In this document: positions 44,197 through 53,044 of the stretch, piece after piece
Layout of the letters: every line of letters begins with the position of its first letter
How positions within the stretch are numbered: the first letter of the stretch is position 1
NCBI RefSeq assembly: GCF_002028425.1
Contig: NZ_CP020042.1
Coordinates: 4,873,560-4,937,559, forward strand
DNA: 64,000 nucleotides
Reading direction: 5' to 3'
Source of the DNA: Streptomyces katrae
GTDB taxonomy: Bacteria > Actinomycetota > Actinomycetes > Streptomycetales > Streptomycetaceae
Notes under the pieces: generated by a model
Seen by the model: the letters and a program-made list of their open reading frames with translations, nothing else
The model's database searches: none
Told to the model about the DNA's origin: nothing
Position numbers and translations under genes: made by a program

Positions 44197-45471
44197 ATGA
44201 CCACTCGAATCCTCCCCGCGGCCGGCGACGCCGACGCCGCCCGCTCCATCGTCGCCCTGCTCAGCCAGCTCCCGGACGCCGAGCCCGCCCCGCCCGTCCC
44301 CGACTCGACCGCCCTCCTCGACACCCTGGGCCGGCTCGCCGCCGAGTCCGTCGACGAGCTCCCCGAGGTGGTCCTCGTCCACGAGCGGATCGGGCCCGTC
44401 CCCGCGCTGGAACTCGTGCGCGAAGTCGCCCTGCGCTTCCCGGCGGTGGGCGTCGTCCTGCTCTCCTCGGACGCCGGGCCCCAGGTGTTCTCCGCCGCCA
44501 TGGACTCCGGCGCGCGGGGCCTCGTCGGCCTGCCCCTGCACTACGAAGAGCTCGCCGCCCGGGTCGGCGCGGCCGCCCAGTGGTCGGCCGGCGTACGCCG
44601 CCACCTGGGCCGGGGCGCGGAGGTCTTCTCCGGGCCGGGCGGCCGGGTGGTCACCGTCACCGGGGCCAAGGGCGGCGTCGGCACCACCTTCACCGCCGTC
44701 CAGTTCGCCCTCGCCGCGGCGGCCTCCGGGCGCCGCACGGCCCTGGTGGACCTCGACCTCCAGGCCGGGGACGTCGGCTCCTACCTCGACGTCCAGTTCC
44801 GCCGCTCCATCGCCGACCTCGCCGGCATCCAGGACATCTCGCCCCGCGTCCTGCAGGACGCCGTCTACGAGGACCGCACCGGCCTGGCGCTGCTGCTGGC
44901 CCCGGCGGAGGGGGAGCGCGGCGAGGAGCTGGACGAACGCGCCACCCGGCAGGTCCTCAGCGCCCTGCGCGCCCGCTACGAGCTGGTCGTGGTCGACTGC
45001 GGCACCCAGGTGACCGGCGCCAACGCCACCGCCGTCGAGCAGGCGGACGTGGCTGTACTGGTCACCACCCCGGACGTGGTCGCCGTGCGGGCGGCCAAGC
45101 GGATGGTCCGGATGTGGGAGCGGCTGCAGGTGCGCAAGGCCGAGGACACCGCGATGGTGGTCAACCGCTGGAGCAAGCACACCGAGATCCAGCCCTCGCT
45201 GATCGAGAAGATCACCAAGACCCGCCCCACCCGCACCCCCGTCCCCGCCGCCTTCAAGGAGCTCCAGGGGGTGGTGGACGCGGGCCGGGTGCAGGACCTG
45301 GACAACCGCTCCACGGTGAAGCAGGCCCTGTGGGCGCTGGCCGGGGAGTTGGGCCTGCTGTCGGACCCGCGGTCGGGGGCGGCGGTTCCCGCGCAGGCCG
45401 CCGCCGGCGCGGCCCTGGCGGTCCGCGCGGCCGGGCCGGTGGCGCGGCTGCGGCGCGGCCGGGAGGGCTGA
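44197..45471 (+). CDS. cpaE: CpaE/TadZ-like MinD-ParA ATPase
   Basis: 424 residues. A receiver-like N-terminal domain (1-130) is followed by a ParA-type ATPase with the deviant Walker A GAKGGVGTTFTA (about 160) and LVDLDLQAGDVGSYLD. TadZ/CpaE proteins place the Tad machine in the cell. ATG 44197 lies 7 bases after cpaB. The C-terminus is an Ala/Arg-rich tail. Confidence 0.88.
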   Translation: MTTRILPAAGDADAARSIVALLSQLPDAEPAPPVPDSTALLDTLGRLAAESVDELPEVVLVHERIGPVPALELVREVALRFPAVGVVLLSSDAGPQVFSAAMDSGARGLVGLPLHYEELAARVGAAAQWSAGVRRHLGRGAEVFSGPGGRVVTVTGAKGGVGTTFTAVQFALAAAASGRRTALVDLDLQAGDVGSYLDVQFRRSIADLAGIQDISPRVLQDAVYEDRTGLALLLAPAEGERGEELDERATRQVLSALRARYELVVVDCGTQVTGANATAVEQADVAVLVTTPDVVAVRAAKRMVRMWERLQVRKAEDTAMVVNRWSKHTEIQPSLIEKITKTRPTRTPVPAAFKELQGVVDAGRVQDLDNRSTVKQALWALAGELGLLSDPRSGAAVPAQAAAGAALAVRAAGPVARLRRGREG

Positions 45472-45474
45472 CGG

Positions 45475-45846
45475 ATGCGCCGGTGGCCGGGGGAGCGGGA
45501 GCGGGACCGGGGGCAGGTGGCCCTGGAGTTCGTGGGCATGGTCCCGCTGATCCTGCTGCTCGTGGCGGCGGTGTGGGAGTGCGTCCTGATCGGGTACGCC
45601 TTCTCGCTGGCCGGGAACGCGGCCGACGAGGGGGCGCGGGCGGGCGCGGTGCACGGGGACGGCGCCTGCCGGGCGGCTGCCGCCGAGCACATCGGGGGCG
45701 CGTGGGGGATGGAGGCGGAGTGCGGTGAGTCCGGCGGCCTCTACAAGGCGACGGTCAAACTCAACGTCCCGGTCCTCTACCCCGGCCTGGACATCGGCGT
45801 CCCCATCACCGGCGAGGCCGGTGCGGCCGTGGAGAAGGAGGACTGA
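45475..45846 (+). CDS. tadE: TadE-like pseudopilin (first copy)
   Basis: 123 residues. The class III prepilin-like motif RGQVALEFVGMVPLILLL starts at residue 12, with a short charged leader; a Cys pair occurs in the C-terminal part. Begins 3 bases after the cpaE stop, ends just before the second TadE-like gene. Probably a minor pseudopilin. Confidence 0.85.
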   Translation: MRRWPGERERDRGQVALEFVGMVPLILLLVAAVWECVLIGYAFSLAGNAADEGARAGAVHGDGACRAAAAEHIGGAWGMEAECGESGGLYKATVKLNVPVLYPGLDIGVPITGEAGAAVEKED

Positions 45847-45847
45847 G

Positions 45848-46384
45848 ATGCCCCGCCGCCCCCACCAGCGACCGGGCCGCCCCGCCCGGCCCGGCGGCCC
45901 GCCCGCCCGGCCCGCCGGCACGCCCGCCCGGCCCGCCGCCCCGCCCGCCCAGCCTGGCGGCACGCCCGTGCCCCGCGCGGGCGGGCCCGCGTGGCCGCCG
46001 CCCCGCCGCGGCCCGATCCTGCGCGACGACCGGGGCCAGGTGGCCCTGGAGTACATCGGCTTCATCCCGATCCTGCTGTTCGTCGCGCTGTGCGGGATCC
46101 AGCTGGGCTGGATCGCGTACGTCCACGAACAGGCCGACACCGCCGCCCGTACGGCGGCCCGCGTGGAGGCCCGCAAGGGCTCGGGCGGGGAAGCGGCGGG
46201 CGCGGCGGCCGTCCGCGGGGGCCTCGCCCCCGTCGTGACGGTCAGCAAGGACGCCGACGCGGTCACCGCCACCGTGACCATCAAGATCAACAGCATCGTG
46301 CCCGGACTGAAGATCGACGAAGCCAAGGCCACCGCCGTCATGCCCAACGACGCCCCGTCCGGACCGAGCGGAGCCCGCCCATGA
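45848..46384 (+). CDS. tadE: TadE-like pseudopilin (second copy) with Pro/Arg-rich leader
   Basis: 178 residues. Residues 1-55 form a repetitive PxRPxGxP low-complexity leader, followed by RGQVALEYIGFIPILLFVAL and a soluble tail. The leader is long for a prepilin and is retained in frame, so it may be processed by the prepilin peptidase or bind nucleic acid or membrane. ATG 45848 is 1 base after the first copy's stop; its stop overlaps cpaF (ATGA). Confidence 0.8.
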   Translation: MPRRPHQRPGRPARPGGPPARPAGTPARPAAPPAQPGGTPVPRAGGPAWPPPRRGPILRDDRGQVALEYIGFIPILLFVALCGIQLGWIAYVHEQADTAARTAARVEARKGSGGEAAGAAAVRGGLAPVVTVSKDADAVTATVTIKINSIVPGLKIDEAKATAVMPNDAPSGPSGARP

Positions 46385-47727
46385 GCCTGCGTTCCCGGGT
46401 CAGCACCCCCGACGACCGCCACAGCCCCCGCGAGGACGGCCGGCTCGTCTCCTCCTACCGCGCCAAGCTGCTGGAGGAGATCGACCTCGCCGAGATGTCC
46501 GCCCTCGCCCCCGCCGAGCGCCGGGCCCGCCTGGAGCGCGTCCTCGGCCACATCATCAGCCGCGAGGGCCCCGTCCTCTCCACCGCCGAACGCGCCCAGC
46601 TGATCCGCCGCGTCGTGGACGAGGCCCTGGGCCTCGGCGTGCTCGAACCGCTCCTGGAGGACGCGTCCATCTCCGAGATCATGGTCAACGGCCCCGACCA
46701 GATCTTCGTGGAGCGCTCCGGCCGGGTCGAGCAGCTGCCGATCCGCTTCGCCTCGCACGAGCAGCTGATGCAGACCATCGAGCGCATCGTCTCCACCGTC
46801 AACCGCCGCGTGGACGAGGCCAACCCGATGGTCGACGCCCGCCTGCCCAGCGGTGAGCGCGTCAACGTCATCATCCCGCCGCTGTCCCTCACCGGCGCGA
46901 CCCTCACCATCCGCCGCTTCCCGCGCGCCTTCACCCTCCAGGAGATGATCGCCCTCGGCTCCCTGGACGAGCAGATGCTCCTCCTGCTGTCCGGGATGGT
47001 CCAGGCACGGATGAACCTGATCGTCTCCGGCGCCACCGGCACCGGGAAGACCACCCTCCTCAACGCCCTCTCCGGCCTGATCCCCGAGGGCGAGCGCGTC
47101 ATCACCATCGAGGACTCCGCCGAACTCCAGCTCCAGCAGGCCCACGTCATCCGCCTCGAATCCCGCCCCGCGAACGTCGAGGGCAAGGGCCAGATCACCA
47201 TCCGCGACCTCGTGCGCAACTCCCTGCGCATGCGCCCCGACCGCATCATCGTCGGCGAGGTCCGCGGCGGCGAGACCCTCGACATGCTCCAGGCCATGTC
47301 CACCGGCCACGACGGCTCCCTCGCCACCGTCCACGCCAACAGCTCCCAGGACGCCCTGATGCGCCTGCAGACCCTCGCCTCCATGTCGGAGGTCGAGATC
47401 CCCTTCGAAGCGCTCCAGGACCAGATCAACAGCGCCGTCAACGTCATCGTCCAGCTCACCCGTTTCGGGGACGGCTCGCGCCGCGTCACCGAGATCTCCG
47501 TCCTCGAATCCCACGGCCGCGAACCGTTCCGGATCACCACGGTCTGCCGGTACGTCGCCCAGCCCATGGCCGCCGACGGGCGCGTGCACGGCTACTTCGC
47601 CTACGCCCCCCTCCCGCGCCGGATCGCGGAGCGCCTCTACATGAACAACCAGCCGATCCCCCAGGCCTTCGGAGTGGCCCCGCCCGAGGACCACTTCGAC
47701 CCGCTGACCTCCCGGACCCTCCTGTGA
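46381..47727 (+). CDS. cpaF: CpaF/TadA type II/IV secretion-type ATPase
   Basis: 448 residues. VirB11-type ATPase with Walker A GATGTGKTTLLN (about 220), Asp box GERVITIEDSAELQ, Walker B VGEVRGGETLDMLQAM and His box LATVHANSSQDALMR. Drives Flp pilus assembly. Overlaps the second tadE by 4 bases and tadB by 4. Confidence 0.95.
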   Translation: MSLRSRVSTPDDRHSPREDGRLVSSYRAKLLEEIDLAEMSALAPAERRARLERVLGHIISREGPVLSTAERAQLIRRVVDEALGLGVLEPLLEDASISEIMVNGPDQIFVERSGRVEQLPIRFASHEQLMQTIERIVSTVNRRVDEANPMVDARLPSGERVNVIIPPLSLTGATLTIRRFPRAFTLQEMIALGSLDEQMLLLLSGMVQARMNLIVSGATGTGKTTLLNALSGLIPEGERVITIEDSAELQLQQAHVIRLESRPANVEGKGQITIRDLVRNSLRMRPDRIIVGEVRGGETLDMLQAMSTGHDGSLATVHANSSQDALMRLQTLASMSEVEIPFEALQDQINSAVNVIVQLTRFGDGSRRVTEISVLESHGREPFRITTVCRYVAQPMAADGRVHGYFAYAPLPRRIAERLYMNNQPIPQAFGVAPPEDHFDPLTSRTLL

Positions 47728-48662
47728 CCAACCTCGTCCTCCTCACCCTCGGCGCCACCCTGCTGGCCGGACTGTTCGTGTCCCTCGGGGTGCACGCGTA
47801 TTCAGCCGGCCTCGCCCAGCGCGCCGCCCTCGTCGAACGCCTCGCCGCCGAAGGCGCCCCGGAGCCCGCTGGCCGCCGGCGCCGCTTCCCGGGCGTCGAC
47901 CGGCGGCTGCGCCGCACGAAGCTCGGCCGGCGCATCGAGGTGAAGCTGGCGACCACCGGCCTCGACCTCACCCCGGGCGAGTTCTTCGCGTACATGCTGA
48001 TGGCGGTCGCCGGCGTCTGGCTGGTCTCCGCCGCCCTCCTGGCGCCCTTCTTCGGCCCCGTCGCCGGCCTGATCGGCCTGTGGGCGGCGAACGCCTTCCT
48101 CAACTGGCAGCGGGCCCGCCGCACCGAGCGGTTCATCAACCAGCTGCCGGAGCTCGCCCGGATCCTCGCGAACGCCACCCAGGCCGGGCTCGCCCTGCGC
48201 ACGGCCATCGGGATCGCGGCCGAGGAGCTGGAGGCCCCGGCGGGGGAGGAGCTGTCCCGGGTCGCGGACCGGCTCGCGGTCGGTCACTCCATCGAGGAGG
48301 CGCTGGGGGAGATCGTGGAGCGGCTGCCCTCCCGGGAACTGGTCGTCCTCGTCTCCACCCTGGTCCTCTCGGCACGGGCGGGCGGCGCCATCGTCGGGAG
48401 CCTGCGCAACCTGGTGGTGACCCTGGAGCAGCGCAAGGAGACGCGCCGGGAGATCCGTACGCAGCTCTCCCAGGTGACGGTCACCGCCTACCTCGTCCCG
48501 GCGATCGGCCTGGGCTCACTCCTCCTGGTCGACATGATGATGCCGGGCGCGCTGGACCGCATGACCGGCGCCCTGATCGGGCAGACCGCCGTCCTGATCG
48601 CCCTCGGCCTGTTCACGCTCGGCTTCGTCCTCATCCGCCGCCTGTCGAAGATCGACGTCTGA
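47724..48662 (+). CDS. tadB: TadB-like inner membrane assembly protein
   Basis: 312 residues, T2SSF domain with helices near the N-terminus, 80-125 and the C-terminus; conserved LARILANATQAGLALRTAI and GGAIVGSLRNLVVTLEQRKETRREI stretches. GTG 47724 overlaps the cpaF stop. Partner of TadC in the platform. Confidence 0.92.
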   Translation: MTNLVLLTLGATLLAGLFVSLGVHAYSAGLAQRAALVERLAAEGAPEPAGRRRRFPGVDRRLRRTKLGRRIEVKLATTGLDLTPGEFFAYMLMAVAGVWLVSAALLAPFFGPVAGLIGLWAANAFLNWQRARRTERFINQLPELARILANATQAGLALRTAIGIAAEELEAPAGEELSRVADRLAVGHSIEEALGEIVERLPSRELVVLVSTLVLSARAGGAIVGSLRNLVVTLEQRKETRREIRTQLSQVTVTAYLVPAIGLGSLLLVDMMMPGALDRMTGALIGQTAVLIALGLFTLGFVLIRRLSKIDV

Positions 48663-48680
48663 CGGGAGGACGACGCCACC

Positions 48681-49583
48681 ATGACCCCCTACCTGCCCCT
48701 CCTCCTGGCCGCCGTGACGGGCCTCGCGGTCTTCGGCATCCTCCACGGCATCCGCCTCTACCGCGCCGACGTGGAACTCCCCACCGACCTCGCCCTCGCC
48801 CTGGAGGTCGGCTCCTCCCGCACGACGGCCGTCGGCTCGGTGGTCGACCGCCTCGGCATCCGCTGGGCACCCCTCGTCCTGCGCCTGATGGGCCCCACGC
48901 GGGTGGCGCGCAAACGCGCCCAGATCGACCGGGCCGGCAATCCGGCCGGCCTGACCATCGACCGGTACGCGGCCCGGCGCGCGGTCTACGGCTTCCTCGG
49001 CGGCCTCGGCGCCTTCGCCATGCTCCTCAACGGCCAGCTGGTCGTCGCCCTCCTGATGGTCGCGTTCGGACTGTTCTGGATCGAGGCGGGCCTGTGGTCG
49101 GCGATCCGGGTCCGCCGCGACGACATCGAGCGCACCCTCCCCGACTTCCTCGACGTCCTCGCGGTCGTCGTCAGCGCCGGACTCGGCTTCCGGCAGGCGC
49201 TGGAACGGGTGGCGGCCAAGTACGAGGGCCCCTGGGCGGACGAGGTCCGCATCACCCTCCAGCAGATGGACATGGGCGTCAGCCGCCGCCAGGCCTTCGA
49301 CGAACTGCGCCGCCGCAACGACAGCGAGCAGGTCGCCCAGTTCGTCACCGCCCTCCAGCAGGGCGAGGAACTCGGCTCCCCGATCGTGGACACCCTCATC
49401 GCCATCGCCGAGGACATGCGCCGCACGGACGCCCAGAACGCCCGCCGCCGGGCCGCCCGCGCCGTCCCCAAGGCCACCTTCGCGGTCACCATGTTCATGC
49501 TCCCGGGGACCCTGATCCTCCTGGTCTGCGGGTTCGTCTACGGAGCGAACGTCGACTTCGGCGCCCTGCTGGGCGGTGGCTGA
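48681..49583 (+). CDS. tadC: TadC-like inner membrane assembly protein
   Basis: 300 residues, T2SSF domain: LPDFLDVLAVVVSAGLGFRQALE and ARRRAARAVPKATFAVTMFMLPGTLILLV. ATG 48681, 18 bases after tadB with GGGAGGA upstream. The stop overlaps the histidine kinase region. Confidence 0.92.
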   Translation: MTPYLPLLLAAVTGLAVFGILHGIRLYRADVELPTDLALALEVGSSRTTAVGSVVDRLGIRWAPLVLRLMGPTRVARKRAQIDRAGNPAGLTIDRYAARRAVYGFLGGLGAFAMLLNGQLVVALLMVAFGLFWIEAGLWSAIRVRRDDIERTLPDFLDVLAVVVSAGLGFRQALERVAAKYEGPWADEVRITLQQMDMGVSRRQAFDELRRRNDSEQVAQFVTALQQGEELGSPIVDTLIAIAEDMRRTDAQNARRRAARAVPKATFAVTMFMLPGTLILLVCGFVYGANVDFGALLGGG

Positions 49584-49584
49584 C

Positions 49585-50730
49585 ATGGCGCTGCCCCTGA
49601 CCACCCTCCCCGCCGCCGGCTCCCCGCTGCGCCTGCGCGCGAACGCCCTGCAGTCCTTGTGCCGCCAGGTCTTCGCCCTGCGCCTGGTGATGATCCCCCT
49701 GGGCGCCCCCCTGGCCCTGTCGCACACCGCCCCCGGCGGTCCGGCGTACCTGGTGTCCGGGGCGGTGGTGTTCACCTTCATGCTCTCGTACGCCCTCTTC
49801 CGCGACTGGGAGCGCTGCGGTCCCCTGCTCCTGCGCCACCGCTGGCTGCTCGCGGCCGACATGGCCCTGGGCACCCTCCTCCTCATCACCGCCGGCCCCG
49901 CCTCCCCGCTGGGCCTGGTGGCCCTCGGCACCCCGCTGCTGGCCGGCCTGGTCTACGGCTGGCGGGGCTCGGCCGTGTACGCGGCGGTGCAGACGGCGGT
50001 GGTGGCGGCGCTCGGCGGGGGGCTGGTCCTGTCCCTCCTGTGCGTCCTGTCGGGCGCGGCGGGCTCCTCCGTCCGCGACTTCCTGGTCCGGCTCACCGAA
50101 GCCCGGGCGCAGCTGGCGGTGGCGGAGGCGATCCGCGGCGAACGCGACCGGCTGGCCCGGGAGATGCACGACTCGGTGTCCAAGACCCTGCACGGCCTGG
50201 CCCTGACGGCCGACGCCCTGACCCGCACCGAGGACCCGGCGGCCATCCGCGTCCAGTCCGCCCTCCTGGCGGTGGCGGCCCGCCGCGCGGTGACGGAGTC
50301 CCGCGCCCTCCTCACGGACCTCCGCGAGCCCCTCCCGCCCGTCCCCCTCCTCCCGGCCCTCCACCGCCTGGCCGGCCCCGGCACGACGGTCCACGCCCCG
50401 GCCCCCCTCCCCGCGCTCCCCGCCCCCGTGGCCCGCCACCTCCTGTCCATCGCCTCGGAAGCCCTGGAGAACGCCCGCCGCCACGCGCGAGCCACCCGGG
50501 TCACCGTCACGGCGACGACCACCCCCACCCACCTCACCCTCACCGTGACCGACGACGGCCGCGGCCTCCCCGCCGGGGGCACGCCCCCCGCCGCCCCGGG
50601 CCACTACGGGCTCCTCGGCATGCGGGAACGCGCGGCGGCGATCGGCGCCGACCTCCGCCTGGGCCCCCGCCCGGACGGGAGCAGGGGGACCCGGATCCAC
50701 CTGACCCTCCCGCTGGAAGGGAGCCCCTGA
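49585..50730 (+). CDS. Sensor histidine kinase, HisKA_3 (NarX/DesK-like) class, in the tad operon
   Basis: 381 residues: four or five N-terminal membrane helices (25-175), phosphoacceptor helix LAREMHDSVSKTLHGLAL (His about 190), and HATPase with NARRHARAT and DDGRGLP. Paired with the response regulator that starts on its stop (TGATG). Position inside the tad locus suggests that it controls pilus expression. GTG at 49576 overlapping tadC is an alternative start. Confidence 0.9.
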   Translation: MALPLTTLPAAGSPLRLRANALQSLCRQVFALRLVMIPLGAPLALSHTAPGGPAYLVSGAVVFTFMLSYALFRDWERCGPLLLRHRWLLAADMALGTLLLITAGPASPLGLVALGTPLLAGLVYGWRGSAVYAAVQTAVVAALGGGLVLSLLCVLSGAAGSSVRDFLVRLTEARAQLAVAEAIRGERDRLAREMHDSVSKTLHGLALTADALTRTEDPAAIRVQSALLAVAARRAVTESRALLTDLREPLPPVPLLPALHRLAGPGTTVHAPAPLPALPAPVARHLLSIASEALENARRHARATRVTVTATTTPTHLTLTVTDDGRGLPAGGTPPAAPGHYGLLGMRERAAAIGADLRLGPRPDGSRGTRIHLTLPLEGSP

Positions 50731-51416
50731 TGCCCGGCCTCCGCGTCCTGATCGCCGACGACAACCCGGTCGTACGGGCCGGCCTGGCCGCGCTGCTGGC
50801 GGCGGCGGACGGCATCGAGGTGGCCGCCGAGGCCGCCGACGGCCGCGAGGCCCTGAGCCTGACCCGCCGCCACGCCCCCGACCTGATCCTCCTCGACGTC
50901 CGCATGCCGGGCGTGGACGGCATCTCGGCCCTGCCGCACCTGGTGCGGCTGGCGCCGGTGCTGATGCTCACGTACAGCCGGGAGCCGGAAATCGTCCGGG
51001 AATCGCTCCTGCTGGGCGCGGGCGGCTACCTGGTCCACGGCGAGTTCACGCCGGAGGACCTGGTGAGAGCGGTCCACGACGTCCGCGAGGGCCGCCCCCA
51101 CTTCACGCCAACGGCGGCGGACACCCTCCTCGCGAGCCTCCGCACCTCTTCGCAACCGCAACGAACTGTGGCACAGTCTCCAGAGAGGCTGCACAACTCC
51201 GTTCTCTTCGGCTTGAGTTCGAGGGAGGTGGAGATCATGGACTTGATCGCGTCCGGGATGAGCAACCAGCAGATCGCGGCGGCGTGCTTCATCAGCGAGA
51301 AGACGGTGAAGAACCACATCAACCGCATCTTCGCCAAGCTCCAGAGCACGAGCCGCAGCGAAGCGATAGCCCACTGGCTGGGAACCGCCCGCCCGGGGGT
51401 GAGTGGACGTGGGTAG
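50730..51416 (+). CDS. NarL/FixJ-family response regulator, in the tad operon
   Basis: 228 residues: receiver domain with DDNPVVRAG, phosphoacceptor Asp in LILLDVRMPGVDGI and the TYSRE switch; a linker; LuxR-type HTH GLSSREVEIMDLIASGMSNQQI...SEKTVKNHI. Start codon overlaps the kinase stop. Codon use shifts to less GC-rich in the linker and HTH part. Confidence 0.92.
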   Translation: MPGLRVLIADDNPVVRAGLAALLAAADGIEVAAEAADGREALSLTRRHAPDLILLDVRMPGVDGISALPHLVRLAPVLMLTYSREPEIVRESLLLGAGGYLVHGEFTPEDLVRAVHDVREGRPHFTPTAADTLLASLRTSSQPQRTVAQSPERLHNSVLFGLSSREVEIMDLIASGMSNQQIAAACFISEKTVKNHINRIFAKLQSTSRSEAIAHWLGTARPGVSGRG

Positions 51417-51526
51417 ACGCGGTGCGCAGTGGGTCCGTAATTGGGCCCCGGGACCCTTGGTGACGACCGCTCACTCCCCGTACGGTCCGCAAATCGACAG
51501 CGGCACCGGTACGGGAGGGAACCCCC

Positions 51527-51775
51527 ATGTCACACAACTCGCTGCTGAAGGCGTCGGTCGAGGCGAAGCTCCGCCTGACCGGCTGGACGGACACAGCGGT
51601 GTCCCGCATCCGCAAGCGCTACTCGAACCTCGACCGGGGGCAGACCGCGTTCGAGTACCTGGGCATCATCCTGGTGGTCGTGGTGATCATCGGCGCGATC
51701 GTCGGCTCCGGCATCGGTACGGCCATTACGAACAAGATCGCCAAGGCCGTCGAGGACATCAAAGCCGGCGGCTGA
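51527..51775 (+). CDS. flp: Flp-type pilin
   Basis: 82 residues with the type IVb prepilin motif DRGQTAFEYLGIILVVVVII after a roughly 37-residue leader (long for Flp). A 111-base gap precedes it, with its own strong GGGAGGG site, so the gene may have its own promoter, as expected for the major pilin. Confidence 0.9.
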   Translation: MSHNSLLKASVEAKLRLTGWTDTAVSRIRKRYSNLDRGQTAFEYLGIILVVVVIIGAIVGSGIGTAITNKIAKAVEDIKAGG

Positions 51776-51777
51776 TA

Positions 51778-52422
51778 TTGCGCCAGCCACACGATCGAGG
51801 GCAGGCCTTCCCGTTCTACGTGGTCGTGGTGGCCGGCCTGCTCTTCGCCGCGCTCGCATTCTTCGTTGTGGGGCAGGCGGCTGTGACGCGTAGCGATGCT
51901 CAAGGCGCTGCGGACGCAGCTGCCCTGGCGGCTGCGCGTGAGGCCAGGGACACGGTGCTCTTCGACCTCGATCTCGCGGCGCTGAAGCCCGAAGACTGGA
52001 AGAAGATCGCGGACGCGGATTACCTCAAGGCTGGGGGAGCCTGTGCCGAGGCTGACGCATTCGCTGCGCGCAACGACGCCACGGCCCAGTGCGAGGCGGC
52101 CCCTCCCCGGTTCACCGTCAAGGTGCAGAGCAACAGGACGGTCGGCGATTCGGTGATTCCGGGCACCAACAGCATGCACGGCACGGCAACGGCCACGGCC
52201 TTGGTCGAGTCGAGATGCCACCTCGGCGAGGTGGCCTCCCCGAGCCCCACGCCCACCGCATCTGTGGGGGGAGGTACACCAGAGCCCATGCCGACCGCTA
52301 CGGCGGCCTCCCCGGTCACATTCACCTGCGACAAGGGTGGCCCGATCAAGTTTGATCCGATGAAACCGGGATCTCTCCGGGAACTGGGCAGGAAGCTCTT
52401 CAGCGTGCGTCTCGTCGGCTGA
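51778..52422 (+). CDS. TadG/TadE-like pilus protein
   Basis: 214 residues from TTG 51778, 2 bases after the flp stop. It begins RQPHDRGQAFPFYVVVVAGLL, the TadE/G-like motif, followed by a secreted domain with Cys residues and a Thr/Pro-rich segment. No ATG or GTG is available before the motif, so translational coupling through TTG is likely. Codon use is clearly less GC-biased than in cpaB-tadC. Confidence 0.7.
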   Translation: MRQPHDRGQAFPFYVVVVAGLLFAALAFFVVGQAAVTRSDAQGAADAAALAAAREARDTVLFDLDLAALKPEDWKKIADADYLKAGGACAEADAFAARNDATAQCEAAPPRFTVKVQSNRTVGDSVIPGTNSMHGTATATALVESRCHLGEVASPSPTPTASVGGGTPEPMPTATAASPVTFTCDKGGPIKFDPMKPGSLRELGRKLFSVRLVG

Positions 52423-52452
52423 CCAGGAACGAAAGACAAGGAAGCGTCACAG

Positions 52453-53040
52453 ATGGGCATTCGGCACATGGCAAAGGTGCGTGGGGGAGCGACTGTTGCA
52501 GCGGCTGCGGTCATGGCGCTGATGCTGACCGGATGCGGCGGCACCGAAGAGGTGAAGCCACAACAGAAGCCGGCCGGAGCGCAAGGACAGTCAGCCGGTG
52601 GTTCGCAATCCGCAGCGCCCAGCGGCAGCAAGACGCCCGGCCCCGTGGAAGTCATCGCCACGGCCAAGGGTCCGGCAAGCATCACCCTGGAGATCAACTC
52701 GGCAGTCCGGGACGCCGGAAACTACGTCACCGTCAGCGGGCAGATCAAGAACGGCGGCACGCAGGCTTTCGTCGAGACAGCGGCCTGGCGTGGTGATGAG
52801 CGGAGCGCCAGCGCCGCCTCGGTCGCTGGTGCCACGCTGGTCGACAAGGTGGGCAAGAAGCGCTACTACGTCCTGCGTGATACCGAGGGCCGATGCTCCT
52901 GCACAGTCGGCATCACCCGAATCGGGCCGGGAGAGTCCGTCCCGTTCTTCGCTCAGTTCCCGGCTCCGCCTGTCGGCACCAGCGAGGTTGAATTCGGCAT
53001 TCCCACGTTCGCCACGGCCACCATCAAGATCTCGGGGTGA
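52453..53040 (+). CDS. Secreted lipoprotein of the tad locus
   Basis: 195 residues. Signal peptide with lipobox LTGC (Cys about 28) and a Gln/Ser/Gly-rich spacer, followed by a DUF4352-like beta sandwich (ITLEINSAVRDAGNYVTVSGQIKNGG). Anchored to the outer face of the membrane. ATG 52453; 4 bases from the OmpA-domain gene. Low third-position GC. Confidence 0.8.
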   Translation: MGIRHMAKVRGGATVAAAAVMALMLTGCGGTEEVKPQQKPAGAQGQSAGGSQSAAPSGSKTPGPVEVIATAKGPASITLEINSAVRDAGNYVTVSGQIKNGGTQAFVETAAWRGDERSASAASVAGATLVDKVGKKRYYVLRDTEGRCSCTVGITRIGPGESVPFFAQFPAPPVGTSEVEFGIPTFATATIKISG

Positions 53041-53044
53041 CGTA

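Noticed and set aside
45849..45990. Collagen-like or separate Pro-rich protein
   Set aside because: The Pro/Arg repeats are in frame with a clear TadE motif and have no Gly-X-Y regularity, so they are treated as the leader of that protein.
44041..47694. 1217-codon open frame antisense to the tad genes
   Set aside because: Covers cpaE, tadE, cpaF in antisense. The composition is a mirror of their codon bias, and the real genes have strong motifs.
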